Shown here: positions 1 through 7,600 of the stretch, piece after piece
Layout: the number at the start of each line of letters is the position of its first letter
Position numbering within the stretch: position 1 is the stretch's first letter
Source of the DNA: Marmoricola sp.
GTDB taxonomy: Bacteria > Actinomycetota > Actinomycetes > Propionibacteriales > Nocardioidaceae
Assembly (NCBI GenBank): GCA_025964775.1
Contig: JAOPYE010000026.1
Location: 62,001-126,000 of the forward strand
DNA length: 64,000 nt
Direction of reading: 5' to 3'
Notes under the pieces: model-generated
The model's input: the letters and a program-made list of their open reading frames with translations, nothing else
Told to the model about the DNA's origin: nothing
Database searches by the model: none
Program-made: the position numbers and the translations under genes

Positions 1-100
1 CGAAGACACGCGCATAGAACAGCCCCTGCTCTCCGATGGAATCCAATGCGGCTGCGGGCTTGCCGGCCACTGCTCTGAGGCGGTCACTCACGACAGACAT
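1..100 (-). CDS. yrbEB: Mce-locus permease YrbEB/MlaE, N-terminal fragment
   Basis: Only about 33 N-terminal residues are inside the window; the gene continues past the left edge. The ATG at 100 follows a GGAG-like ribosome site and lies 16 bases after the stop of the upstream permease gene. The visible peptide includes LDSIGEQGLFYARVF, which resembles the cytoplasmic start of the second permease of actinobacterial Mce transporters. Position right after a YrbEA gene is the main support. If correct, the six mce genes of this locus should follow to the left. The fragment is too short to judge the membrane domain. Confidence 0.7.
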   Translation of the reverse strand, partial: MSVVSDRLRAVAGKPAAALDSIGEQGLFYARVF

Positions 101-116
101 TGATTGCTCCTGGCCC

Positions 117-884
117 TCAGAGGATCGCGAACTGGATCAGGCTGATGGTCAGACTGATGGGGACCAGGACAGCGACGGTGATGACCACGGCCTGATTGAC
201 AGCATCGCCGACGCCTTTGGAGCCGCCCTTGACGTTCAGCCCCATGTAGCAGGCGATGACGGCCGCCACGAGGCCGAACACGAACGCCTTGATCATGCTG
301 ACGGCCAGCTCAGGCGCACCGGTGAACAACGAAACGCTGTCGACGTAGGCGCCTGGAGTCGCTCCCTGCAGGTAGACCGAGAAGAAGTAGCCGCCGACCA
401 GGCCGCCAGCCGAGATGAGGATGTTCAGGATCATCGAGACACCGACGCAGGCCACGATCCGCGGAACGACCAGTCGCTGGATCGGGTCGATGCCGAGAAC
501 GCGCATCGCATCGATCTCCTCACGGATGGACCGGGCACCGAGATCCGCGCAGATCGCAGTTCCGCCGGCGCCTGCGACGACGACGACGGTGACGAACGGT
601 CCGATCTGCTGGACGGAGGCGATCCCGGCAATCCCACCGGCAAGATCCAGTGCGCCGAGGTCCTTGAGAAGCAGGTTCACCTCGAAGATCACCAGAAGGG
701 TGAATCCCAGCATCACGAGAAGTGTCGGGATCAGCGAGACCCGCGTGATGAACCAGGCCTGCTGGACGCACTCGCGCCAGGAGAAGGGCTTGGTGAACAG
801 CGTCACGACCGAGTCGAGGAACATCGCGATCACGTCCCCGAAGGCGCGCATCGGCTTGGCCACAGCAGAAATCGCAGTGCTCAA
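117..884 (-). CDS. yrbEA: Mce-locus ABC permease YrbEA (MlaE family)
   Basis: Integral membrane permease of an Mce lipid/steroid importer, about 255 residues. The TTG at 884 is chosen because GGAGG sits six bases upstream; the frame stays open to 977 but has no better ribosome site. The MlaE/YrbE signature DLGARSIREEIDAMRVLGID, which contacts the ATPase, lies mid-protein and is followed by VVPRIVA, with five or six hydrophobic segments around it. It is the first gene of a minus-strand operon whose next gene is yrbEB. A motif-1 palindrome lies 67 bases upstream in the gap shared with the plus-strand lyase operon, so the two are probably controlled together. A complete second Mce locus is at 57894-47463. 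Confidence 0.92.
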   Translation of the reverse strand: MSTAISAVAKPMRAFGDVIAMFLDSVVTLFTKPFSWRECVQQAWFITRVSLIPTLLVMLGFTLLVIFEVNLLLKDLGALDLAGGIAGIASVQQIGPFVTVVVVAGAGGTAICADLGARSIREEIDAMRVLGIDPIQRLVVPRIVACVGVSMILNILISAGGLVGGYFFSVYLQGATPGAYVDSVSLFTGAPELAVSMIKAFVFGLVAAVIACYMGLNVKGGSKGVGDAVNQAVVITVAVLVPISLTISLIQFAIL

Positions 885-950
885 GGGACGCCTCCAGGCC
901 GGTGAGAGGAGTGAAAGTACAAGCAGCGAAGCTTTTTGAATGTGGATTAA

Positions 951-966
951 CGTAACTCGACTTATG
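951..966. promoter_or_regulatory. Motif-1 operator in divergent yrbEA / citE-like promoter
   Basis: CGTAACTCGACTTATG, a one-base variant of the consensus CATAAC-N4-(C/G)TTATG found at four other promoter gaps here. It sits between the left Mce operon and the operon containing the TetR gene at 2937, which makes that TetR a good candidate to bind it. No experimental support is visible. Confidence 0.65.
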
Positions 967-1056
967 GCAGGTGTCAAGGATCACGCCGAACCCGTACCGG
1001 CGGCTGTACGGACAGAAGGCGATCGCATATAATTGAACTTTGATTAAGGAGTCCGA

Positions 1057-1926
1057 ATGACCGCCTCCCCTGCTGCGCCGAGGAGCTGCCTGAGCGTTCC
1101 CGGGTCGTCGGCCCGGATGCTCGCGAAAGCGTCCGCCTCTGATGCCGACGAGATCGTGATCGACCTCGAGGACGCGGTCGCCACCGGCGCCAAGGACGAC
1201 GCCCGCGCCGAGGTGGTGGCCTTCCTGGCCGCCGCGAAACCAGGTCGCCGCATCGCGGTCCGCGTCAACGTGGTCGGATCGCGCTGGTGCCATCAGGACC
1301 TGATCGCCCTCGGAAGCCTTGCCCAGCCGCCCGCGTCGCTGGTGGTACCGAAGGTCGAGTCCGTCGGTGATATCGCCTTCGTCGAGCGTCTGCTCACCGG
1401 CGTGACCGGCCAGCGGCCTGGCACGGGGATCCGGCTCCAGGCGCTGATCGAGTCGGCAACGGGACTGGTCGCCGTCGACGAGATCGCCGGATCGGGAGCC
1501 AGCCTCGAGGCACTCGTCCTCGGGTACGCCGACCTGTCGGCCAGTCTCGGCCGCGCCCCGGATCTCGGGGGGTGGGAACCAGCCCGTGAGCGACTGCTCT
1601 GGGCCGCCCGCGCGCACGGGCTCCGCGCCGTTGACGGCCCGCACCTGGGCATCGCGGTGGACGAGGACTTCGAGTCCGGCGTTCGCGCTGCGACCAGCAG
1701 CGGCTTCGACGGCAAGTGGATAATCCACCCGGCTCAGATCGCTGCCGTCAACACGGCGTTCTCTCCCGACGCCACGCAGATCGCGTGGGCCGAGCAGGTA
1801 TTGGCGGCGCTCGTCGCCGCCGAGCGGGACGGTCTCGGCGCGGTCGCGCTCGACGGCGACATGCTCGACGAGGCGGTGGCCGTCCGAGCTCGCCGGGTAC
1901 TGGCCCGCAGCGGAGGCACAGGGTGA
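1057..1926 (+). CDS. HpcH/HpaI / CitE-family CoA-ester lyase
   Basis: Predicted CoA-ester aldolase or lyase of the CitE group, 289 residues, near the family's usual 270-300. AAGGAG lies five bases before the ATG. Visible motifs are SVPGSS near residue 13, the metal-site IDLEDAV at 35-41, VPKVES near 105, and ALIESATGL, where the Glu is typical of Mg-binding CitE proteins. These enzymes cleave or form malyl-, citramalyl- or similar hydroxyacyl-CoA thioesters. The next gene, a MaoC hydratase, overlaps its stop by GTGA, so hydration and retro-aldol cleavage of an unsaturated acyl-CoA is a plausible joint role. The substrate is unknown. A TATAAT-like box is at 1028-1033. Confidence 0.85.
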   Translation: MTASPAAPRSCLSVPGSSARMLAKASASDADEIVIDLEDAVATGAKDDARAEVVAFLAAAKPGRRIAVRVNVVGSRWCHQDLIALGSLAQPPASLVVPKVESVGDIAFVERLLTGVTGQRPGTGIRLQALIESATGLVAVDEIAGSGASLEALVLGYADLSASLGRAPDLGGWEPARERLLWAARAHGLRAVDGPHLGIAVDEDFESGVRAATSSGFDGKWIIHPAQIAAVNTAFSPDATQIAWAEQVLAALVAAERDGLGAVALDGDMLDEAVAVRARRVLARSGGTG

Positions 1927-2921
1927 GCGCCGCCCGCGGCCCGTACTTCGACGAATTGGACGTCGGGCGAACGTTCCGCGACGCCCCGGGGATCACGCTG
2001 ACCGAGGGGGGCGCGGCCGCTCATCAGGCGATCGTCGGGGATCGGCTGCGGCTCGCTCTGGACCACGAGCTGGCGCGCCTGGTCACCGGGCGGCCGGGCC
2101 TGGCCCATCCCGCGTACGTCTGGAACACCGCCATCGGCCAGTCGACCCTGGCGACCCATCACGTCCGCGCCAACCTCTTCTACCGCGGTCTGGCGTTCGA
2201 ACGGATGCCATACCTCGGGGACACGCTCACCACCACCACGCAGGTGGTCGGGCTCCGCGAGAACTCGCGACGCACCGGGCGCCGTGCGACCGGTCTGGTC
2301 GGGTTGCACATCGTCACTCATGACCAGCGCGGAGATCTCGTCCTCGACTTCCACCGGTGCGCGATGCTGCCGCTCAGCGACGATTCAGTGACGACCGGTC
2401 ATGCTGACGACCTCGACCTGGTCGGCGAAGCTTCCGTCGGCAGCAACTTCACCGGAAGCTGGGACCTCACGGGGTACGTGCTGCACGACCTCGTTCCGGA
2501 ACTCGCGCCGGGAGAGGTGATCGAGGTCATGGGTGGTGACGTCGTGAGCTCGGCCCCCGAACTGGCACGGCTCACCGGCAATGTGGCGCAGGTGCATCAC
2601 GACGCGCGCGCCGCTGGCGGCCGCCGTCTGGTCTACGGCGGGCACACCATCGGGATAGCGCTGGGACAGGTCAGCCGCGCACTTCCGCAACTCGTCACCG
2701 TGCTCGGCTGGGAGGGCTGCGACCATCTCGGCCCCGTCTACGAGTGGGACACCCTGCGCAGCACGATCGAGGTGGTCGATCTTCGGGCACGGGCCGCTGG
2801 GGGCGGCCTCGCCGACCTTCGCTGCCGGGTCGCCGCCGACGACCCGGACGTGACCGTCGGTTCCCGTCCTGTCCTCGACTGGCGATTCACGGCACTGGTG
2901 GCCGGCTCCGACGTCTCCTGA
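1923..2921 (+). CDS. MaoC-like hot-dog hydratase/dehydratase
   Basis: 332-residue protein starting at the GTG that overlaps the CitE-like stop (GTGA). The frame is open further upstream, but that part lies inside the lyase gene. The N-terminal half has YFDELDVGRTF, common at the start of MaoC domains, then a typical mid-region with PAYVWN and YLGDTLTTTTQVV. The length suggests a double hot-dog. Known relatives add water to enoyl- or mesaconyl-type CoA esters. Its coupling to a CitE-family lyase recalls the mesaconyl-CoA hydratase/malyl-CoA lyase pairing, but that is an analogy and not shown by sequence. The canonical (D)-x4-H hydratase dyad is not obvious to me. Confidence 0.75.
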   Translation: MSAARGPYFDELDVGRTFRDAPGITLTEGGAAAHQAIVGDRLRLALDHELARLVTGRPGLAHPAYVWNTAIGQSTLATHHVRANLFYRGLAFERMPYLGDTLTTTTQVVGLRENSRRTGRRATGLVGLHIVTHDQRGDLVLDFHRCAMLPLSDDSVTTGHADDLDLVGEASVGSNFTGSWDLTGYVLHDLVPELAPGEVIEVMGGDVVSSAPELARLTGNVAQVHHDARAAGGRRLVYGGHTIGIALGQVSRALPQLVTVLGWEGCDHLGPVYEWDTLRSTIEVVDLRARAAGGGLADLRCRVAADDPDVTVGSRPVLDWRFTALVAGSDVS

Positions 2922-2936
2922 CCCTAGGATAGAAAA

Positions 2937-3581
2937 ATGGCACGCAAAGCAGCAGCCCCCGACGGACGCGGCAAGACCGCGGACGGCGCCGGCGAGTCCA
3001 AGTCCGCCCGCACTCGGACCCGGATCCTCGACTCAGCGGCCCACGTCCTGAGCATCAAGGGCTATGCCGGGATGCGGCTCTCGGACGTGGCGGACCATGC
3101 AGAACTCCAGGCGCCGGCGATCTACTACTACTTCCCCTCCCGCGAGGACCTGATCGAAGAGGTCATGTGGGCGGGCATCGCCGACATGCGCGACCACCTC
3201 GTCGAGGTGCTCGGAGCGGCGTCGTCGGAGGCAACCCCGATGGACAAGATCATGCTCGGCGTCGAGGCCCACCTCCGCCACGAGCTCGACATCTCCGACT
3301 ACACCACTGCGTCGATCCGCAACGCCGGGCAGCTGCCGGAGAAGATCCGCAAGCGCCAGGTCGCGGAAGAGGCCAGGTACGGCGAGCTCTGGCGCAAGCT
3401 CTTCAAGGAGGCATCTGCGGCGGGCGAGATCCGTGACGACCTGGATCTCTACATCGCCCAGATGCTCGTCTTCGGCGCGTTGAACTGGACTGCCGAGTGG
3501 TGGAACCCCAGGAGGGGCTCGCTGGGGACGGTCGTGGCCATGGCGCAGAGCTTCGTGCGCGAGGGGCTGTCTCCCTCCTGA
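2937..3581 (+). CDS. TetR-family regulator, KstR2-like (first paralogue)
   Basis: 214-residue TetR repressor. A charged N-terminal tail is followed by the DNA-binding helices (about 22-70), including TRTRILDSAAHVLSIKGYAG and the recognition-helix end APAIYYYFPSRE. The C-terminal domain carries FGALNWTAEWWNP, a signature I associate with KstR2-type regulators that bind acyl-CoA ligands. It is the last gene of the plus-strand lyase/hydratase operon. Its closest relative in the window is the TetR at 25440, which shares APAIYYxF and LNWxAEW. It probably represses its own operon and, by inference, the other promoters with motif 1. Which ligand it senses is unknown. Confidence 0.88.
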   Translation: MARKAAAPDGRGKTADGAGESKSARTRTRILDSAAHVLSIKGYAGMRLSDVADHAELQAPAIYYYFPSREDLIEEVMWAGIADMRDHLVEVLGAASSEATPMDKIMLGVEAHLRHELDISDYTTASIRNAGQLPEKIRKRQVAEEARYGELWRKLFKEASAAGEIRDDLDLYIAQMLVFGALNWTAEWWNPRRGSLGTVVAMAQSFVREGLSPS

Positions 3582-3584
3582 GTC

Positions 3585-4838
3585 TCAGGCAGGGGCCCCC
3601 GCAAGCTTGGCTGCGTGCAGGTCCGCGCGCCGGACGGCATGCTCGAGCGCCTCATCCCAGGTCACGCCCCTGGCGATCATCACGCGGTACTTCATGATCT
3701 CGCTCTGCCCGTTCACGGTCAGGGCGCCGATCAGCCGGTCCCCTTCCCGGTAGAGAGCAACCCAGCGGCCCGTCGCCTCGGATTCCGGATCACCCTCGAC
3801 GAGGCGGACCTCGTCGGCCTCGGGTGCGCCCACGAACTGGATCCGGACGTCGTACCAGTCCGACCAGAAGTACGGAACCGTGCCGTAGGACTTGGCGTTC
3901 CCCGGGTCCAAGGCATTGCGCGCTGCCGCGGCTCCCTGCTCCGCGGCGGCGGTCCAGTTCTCCATCCGCTGCCGGCGACCGAGAGCCGGGTTGAACCAGT
4001 TCGCGACATCTCCGGCCGCGTAGACGCCGGGTACGCCGGTGAAGAGGTGCTCGTCGCAGACGATTCCGTTGTCGATCACCAGGCCTGAGCCGGCGAGCCA
4101 GCCGACGTTGGGCGTGACCCCGATCCCGACGATCACCAGGTCCGCGGGGAGCACGGTGCCATCGTCGAGGACGACGCGCTCGACCGCCGTCGTTCCTTCG
4201 ATCGCAGCGACGCCGTTGCCGCACAACAGGGTCGTCCCGTTGCGCGCGTGCAGCGAAGCGATCGCGTGCCCCATCTCTGACCCGGTAGCGCGGACCAGCG
4301 GCGTGGCGAGAGCCTCGACGATCGTGACGTCGACGCCCCACTTCTTCGCCGACGAGGCGACCTCCGAGCCGATGAAACCGGCTCCGATGACGACGGTGCG
4401 GGCACCGGCATCCAGTGCGGCACGCACCGCGACCGAGTCGTCGAGGCTGCGCACCACGTGCACGCCGGCCAGAGTCTCCGATCCGGGGATGCCACGCGCA
4501 TCGGCGCCGGTCGCGATCACCAGGGCGTCGTAGCTGATGGCGCGATCCCCGACGTGGACAACCCGTGCGAGCGGGTCCAGACCCGTCGCCGGCGCTCCGA
4601 GGACGAGCTCGACCCCGAGCTCGTCGGTGAGGTGGCTGTGCTCACGGAAGAACGGCCGCTGGGGCTCGCTGCCGTCGTCGGTCACAGCCAGGAACTCCTT
4701 CGACAGCGGAGGCCGATCGTACGGCAGGTGCTCCTCAGCGCCGATCAGGGTGATCGGGCCGTCATGACCGGCCTTGCGCGCCGCCTCAACGGCGCGCAGG
4801 CCAGCGAGCGAGGCACCGACGACAACCAAGTGAGTCAT
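3585..4838 (-). CDS. FAD/NAD(P)H-dependent ferredoxin reductase
   Basis: 417-residue pyridine-nucleotide reductase of the putidaredoxin/rubredoxin reductase type. VVVGASLAG (residues 5-13) is the FAD-binding fold, DRPPLSK near 41 is typical of these reductases, IATGAD near 108 is conserved, and VVIGAGFIGSEV (149-160) is the NAD(P)H fold. YAAGDVA near 265 closes the FAD site. It should pass electrons from NAD(P)H to the ferredoxin encoded five bases upstream. The ATG at 4838 is chosen because the longer frame would run into that ferredoxin gene. It ends three bases from the convergent TetR gene, with no room for a terminator. Confidence 0.93.
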   Translation of the reverse strand: MTHLVVVGASLAGLRAVEAARKAGHDGPITLIGAEEHLPYDRPPLSKEFLAVTDDGSEPQRPFFREHSHLTDELGVELVLGAPATGLDPLARVVHVGDRAISYDALVIATGADARGIPGSETLAGVHVVRSLDDSVAVRAALDAGARTVVIGAGFIGSEVASSAKKWGVDVTIVEALATPLVRATGSEMGHAIASLHARNGTTLLCGNGVAAIEGTTAVERVVLDDGTVLPADLVIVGIGVTPNVGWLAGSGLVIDNGIVCDEHLFTGVPGVYAAGDVANWFNPALGRRQRMENWTAAAEQGAAAARNALDPGNAKSYGTVPYFWSDWYDVRIQFVGAPEADEVRLVEGDPESEATGRWVALYREGDRLIGALTVNGQSEIMKYRVMIARGVTWDEALEHAVRRADLHAAKLAGAPA

Positions 4839-4843
4839 GGGCG

Positions 4844-5035
4844 TCAGACCTGGATGCGCAGGGCCTCGGTCGGGCACCCGGCAACGGCTTCCTCGATGGA
4901 CTGGAGCTCATCGTCCGTGATGTCGTCCTTGAGGAGCACCAGGTCACCGTCGTCATTGACCTCGAAGAAATCGGGAGCCAACGACTCGCAGATGCCGAGC
5001 CCCGTGCACTTGCTGAAATCGACCAGGACCTTCAT
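4844..5035 (-). CDS. [3Fe-4S] ferredoxin
   Basis: 63-residue ferredoxin of the type that serves actinobacterial cytochromes P450. Cluster ligands are C10, C16 and C54 (followed by Pro). The second position of the usual CxxCxxC is Gly13, which points to a [3Fe-4S] rather than a [4Fe-4S] cluster. The MKVLVDF start at 5035 has AGAGGTGG upstream; an earlier in-frame start lacks this. Its reductase follows directly. A motif-1 operator lies 35 bases upstream, and the same motif precedes the P450 operon at 35693-31474, so that P450 is the likely partner. It could also feed the Rieske oxygenase, although those normally use [2Fe-2S] proteins. Confidence 0.93.
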   Translation of the reverse strand: MKVLVDFSKCTGLGICESLAPDFFEVNDDGDLVLLKDDITDDELQSIEEAVAGCPTEALRIQV

Positions 5036-5069
5036 GACGACCACCTCTCTCATCCGCGATTCGGATGAA

Positions 5070-5085
5070 CATAACTCTACTTATG
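5070..5085. promoter_or_regulatory. Motif-1 operator upstream of ferredoxin/reductase operon
   Basis: CATAACTCTACTTATG inside the longer inverted repeat AACATAA...TTATGTT (5068-5087), 35 bases before the ferredoxin start. It is one of the best copies of motif 1. Confidence 0.72.
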
Positions 5086-5119
5086 TTCCGGTCCGAGTCA
5101 ATCCCTACGGAGCGACTTT

Positions 5120-6412
5120 CTAATCTAAATTCGGCAGATTGTATGCGGCTTTGATCTTGCCGACGATGATCTCTGCGGTCTCGGCACAGGCCGTCGTGCC
5201 GCCGTTCGCGTACTCCTTGACGGCGTCGCCGACGTTCCAGAGCCCGGCGATCGGGGTGTCGTGCGACAGGTCATAGCCAGCGACGGCGCGCTGCGGTGGC
5301 CAGTCGTCACGAGTCGTCACGATCGAGAGGATCCGGGCGTCGACGTCGAACCCGGGAATTTGCTCGCGCAGGTCCTCGAGCAGGATCTCGGTCTCGGACG
5401 CCTCGTCGAAGTGGCCGATCGCGGGCTCGGGGACCGCCGTGCCGACATAGAGGTTCCAGCCGTCCGGGGACATCTCGGGGCAGATGTCGGTGTAGTTCGC
5501 GATGTACGCCAGTCGGCGGGACTTGGCGAAGCTGAGCATGCCGGGAGCTTCGATCAGCCTCTTCTGGCTGGCGAAGTTCACGGTGATCATCGAGCAGGGT
5601 CGGTACGCGGCATCCACCTCGTACCCGGCCAAGGACCCGGTAGCCCAGGGACCGACGTTGCTGACCACCACCGGTGCCGCAACGTCCAGGGAGGCACCGT
5701 CGCGCTCAAGGGTCACTCCGGTGACGGCACCACCGGCGGTCCGGATCGACGTGACGGTCGTCGACAGCACCACGGTTCCTCCGTTGGCCTCGATCGACTC
5801 GACCAGGGCGCGCCACAAGCCAATCGTCCCTTCGGGGTGGAACCCGAAACGCTTGAACGCGCTCTTGCGGGTGAAGTAGGTGAGGAAAACCCTGGCCGGG
5901 AGCTCGTCCGAGCTCACCGCAAAGACGGAGGCGCACATGTTGCGGAAAATGCCGTGGACACCTTCGTTCTTCGTGTACTTCCGCACCCAGTCAGCCGTGG
6001 AGATCTCGTCCTCAGGCAGACCCGAGTCGTTGCGGGCTGCGCCGATCCCGGTGACCAGCTTGGCGCCTTGGCGGGTGAGCTTGCCCAGGAGGAAGCCCCA
6101 ACCACCGCCGGTGACGTCGACGTCCTTCCCGCCGATCCGGTACAGGATCGGCGGGCTCGGCTCGCGGATCTCGAACTTCGCGCCGACCTCCTCGCAGGTC
6201 TGCTGGGTGATGCCACCGACCTCGATGACGATGGCGCCGTCGTTGACCTTGAAGCCGTCGATCTCCGTGGTTGAGGCACGACCGCCGACCTTGTCCAGGG
6301 ACTCGACGACGAGCGTCTTGTAGCCGGCATGGGACAGACGCGCGGCCGTGAAAAGGCCGCCCGCCCCCGCACCGACGACGATGGCGTCGTACTTCGTCTG
6401 GATCTCGTTCAT
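5120..6412 (-). CDS. Phytoene-desaturase-like FAD oxidoreductase
   Basis: 430-residue flavoprotein. The N-terminal dinucleotide fold is VVGAGAGGLFTAARLSHAG (about 12-30), followed by VGGRAST, which is characteristic of the CrtI/amine-oxidase/GDI-like superfamily. The C-terminal GLWNVGDAV and GTTACAETAE match the closing FAD motif. The start at 6412 is the first with coding homology; the frame upstream enters the acyl-CoA dehydrogenase gap. Family members desaturate or isomerise long hydrophobic molecules. It follows the acyl-CoA dehydrogenase by 22 bases, so it probably acts in the same pathway on a polyprenyl-like, steroid-like or acyl substrate. There are no carotenoid genes nearby. Its final codons and stop are unusually A+T rich. 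Confidence 0.82.
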   Translation of the reverse strand: MNEIQTKYDAIVVGAGAGGLFTAARLSHAGYKTLVVESLDKVGGRASTTEIDGFKVNDGAIVIEVGGITQQTCEEVGAKFEIREPSPPILYRIGGKDVDVTGGGWGFLLGKLTRQGAKLVTGIGAARNDSGLPEDEISTADWVRKYTKNEGVHGIFRNMCASVFAVSSDELPARVFLTYFTRKSAFKRFGFHPEGTIGLWRALVESIEANGGTVVLSTTVTSIRTAGGAVTGVTLERDGASLDVAAPVVVSNVGPWATGSLAGYEVDAAYRPCSMITVNFASQKRLIEAPGMLSFAKSRRLAYIANYTDICPEMSPDGWNLYVGTAVPEPAIGHFDEASETEILLEDLREQIPGFDVDARILSIVTTRDDWPPQRAVAGYDLSHDTPIAGLWNVGDAVKEYANGGTTACAETAEIIVGKIKAAYNLPNLD

Positions 6413-6434
6413 GTCAGTCCGATCTGTAGTGAGG

Positions 6435-7598
6435 TCAGTACGAGCGCGGCAGACCGAGGGAGGTCTGGGCAACAAAGTTCAGGACCATTTCGCGGCTCAC
6501 CGGAGCGGTGCGCATCAGGCGGGTGACGAACCAGAGTTCGGAGAGGCCGTACTCCTTCGAGAGACCGTTGCCGCCGTGGGTCTGGATCGCCTGGTCGAGG
6601 GCCCTGAGAGCGGCCTCGGACGCAACGAACTTCGCGATGTTGGCCGCCTCGGCTGTCCCGACGCTGCCCGCGTCGAACTCGCGGGCACTGTGCATCGTGG
6701 CCAGCCGACTGACCTCGACCTCCATGTGCGCCTGGGCGATCGGGTGGGCCACCCCCTGGTGGGCACCGATCGGAACCGACCACACCGCGCGCTGCTTGGC
6801 GTACTCAGCGGCCTTCTCGATCGCGTAGCGCCCGACGCCGCCACAGATGGCGCCGACCAGGATCCGCTCCGGGTTGAGTCCGTCGAAGACCTGGCGCAGT
6901 CCGCTTCCGGTCTGGCCGACCAGGGACTCTGGTCCGACCCGGACCTCGTCGAGGAAGACCGTGAACTGCTTGTCCGGCGAGACGATGCTGGTCTCGATCT
7001 GCTGAAGGCCAAGTCCCGGGGTGTCGGTCGGCACGACGAACATCGACAGCCGGCTCTTCTCCGGGGTCGACAGGTCTGCGTCCCGCGCGATGATGAGCAC
7101 GGCCTCGCACTGGTCGATCGCCGAGATGTAGTACTTCTGGCCGGAGATCACCCAACCCTCGCCGTCCTTGCGGGCGGTGGTGGTGACCTGATGGCTGTTG
7201 GAACCCGCGTCCGGCTCGGTGAGACCGAACGCGATCTTCCGGCTGCCGTCGGCTATTCCGGGGAGCCAGTACTTCTTCATCTCCTCGGACGCGTGCGCGG
7301 CCAGGATGCTGCCGACGATGGCCGGCGAGATCACCCAGATCAGCATCGGCATCCCGTGCGCAGCCAGTTCCTCAACGACCACGACGGCGTCTGCCATCCC
7401 GCCGCCTCCGCCGCCGTACTCCTCGGGGAGATGGACGCCGAGCAGGCCCGCAGCTCCGAGCTCGTCCCAGAGCTCGTCGATGTGACCGTCCGTTCGGCCG
7501 CGCTCGAGGAAGTAGGCCGAACCGTAGCGGTCGGCAATCTTCGCGACGCTCTCCCGGATCGCGGCGTGCTCGTCGTTGTCCTGGATCAGTCCCGGCAT
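6435..7598 (-). CDS. Acyl-CoA dehydrogenase
   Basis: 387-residue FAD acyl-CoA dehydrogenase that would introduce the alpha-beta double bond. Visible are the EEYGGGGGG segment near 60, FGLTEPDAGSN near 124-134 (FAD/substrate loop), WVISGQKYYIS near 149-159 and the C-terminal THGGNGLSKEYG. The usual late EGT loop is absent, so the base may be the Glu in NPERIL, as in long-chain or isovaleryl types; this is inference. The ATG at 7598 has GAAGGA eight bases upstream, while a TTG overlapping the preceding stop is too close to it. It is the second gene of the operon led by the SnoaL/crotonase fusion. Confidence 0.93.
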   Translation of the reverse strand: MPGLIQDNDEHAAIRESVAKIADRYGSAYFLERGRTDGHIDELWDELGAAGLLGVHLPEEYGGGGGGMADAVVVVEELAAHGMPMLIWVISPAIVGSILAAHASEEMKKYWLPGIADGSRKIAFGLTEPDAGSNSHQVTTTARKDGEGWVISGQKYYISAIDQCEAVLIIARDADLSTPEKSRLSMFVVPTDTPGLGLQQIETSIVSPDKQFTVFLDEVRVGPESLVGQTGSGLRQVFDGLNPERILVGAICGGVGRYAIEKAAEYAKQRAVWSVPIGAHQGVAHPIAQAHMEVEVSRLATMHSAREFDAGSVGTAEAANIAKFVASEAALRALDQAIQTHGGNGLSKEYGLSELWFVTRLMRTAPVSREMVLNFVAQTSLGLPRSY

Positions 7599-7600
7599 GG

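Noticed and set aside
520-1728. 402-residue minus-strand frame spanning the yrbEA promoter and CitE-like gene
   Set aside because: It crosses a promoter gap and two supported genes; residues are low-complexity Arg/Gly/Asp typical of shadows.
5122-5136. AATCTAAATTCGGCA as a motif-2 site
   Set aside because: Only the left half matches, and it lies in the last codons and stop of the phytoene-desaturase-like gene, not in a promoter.
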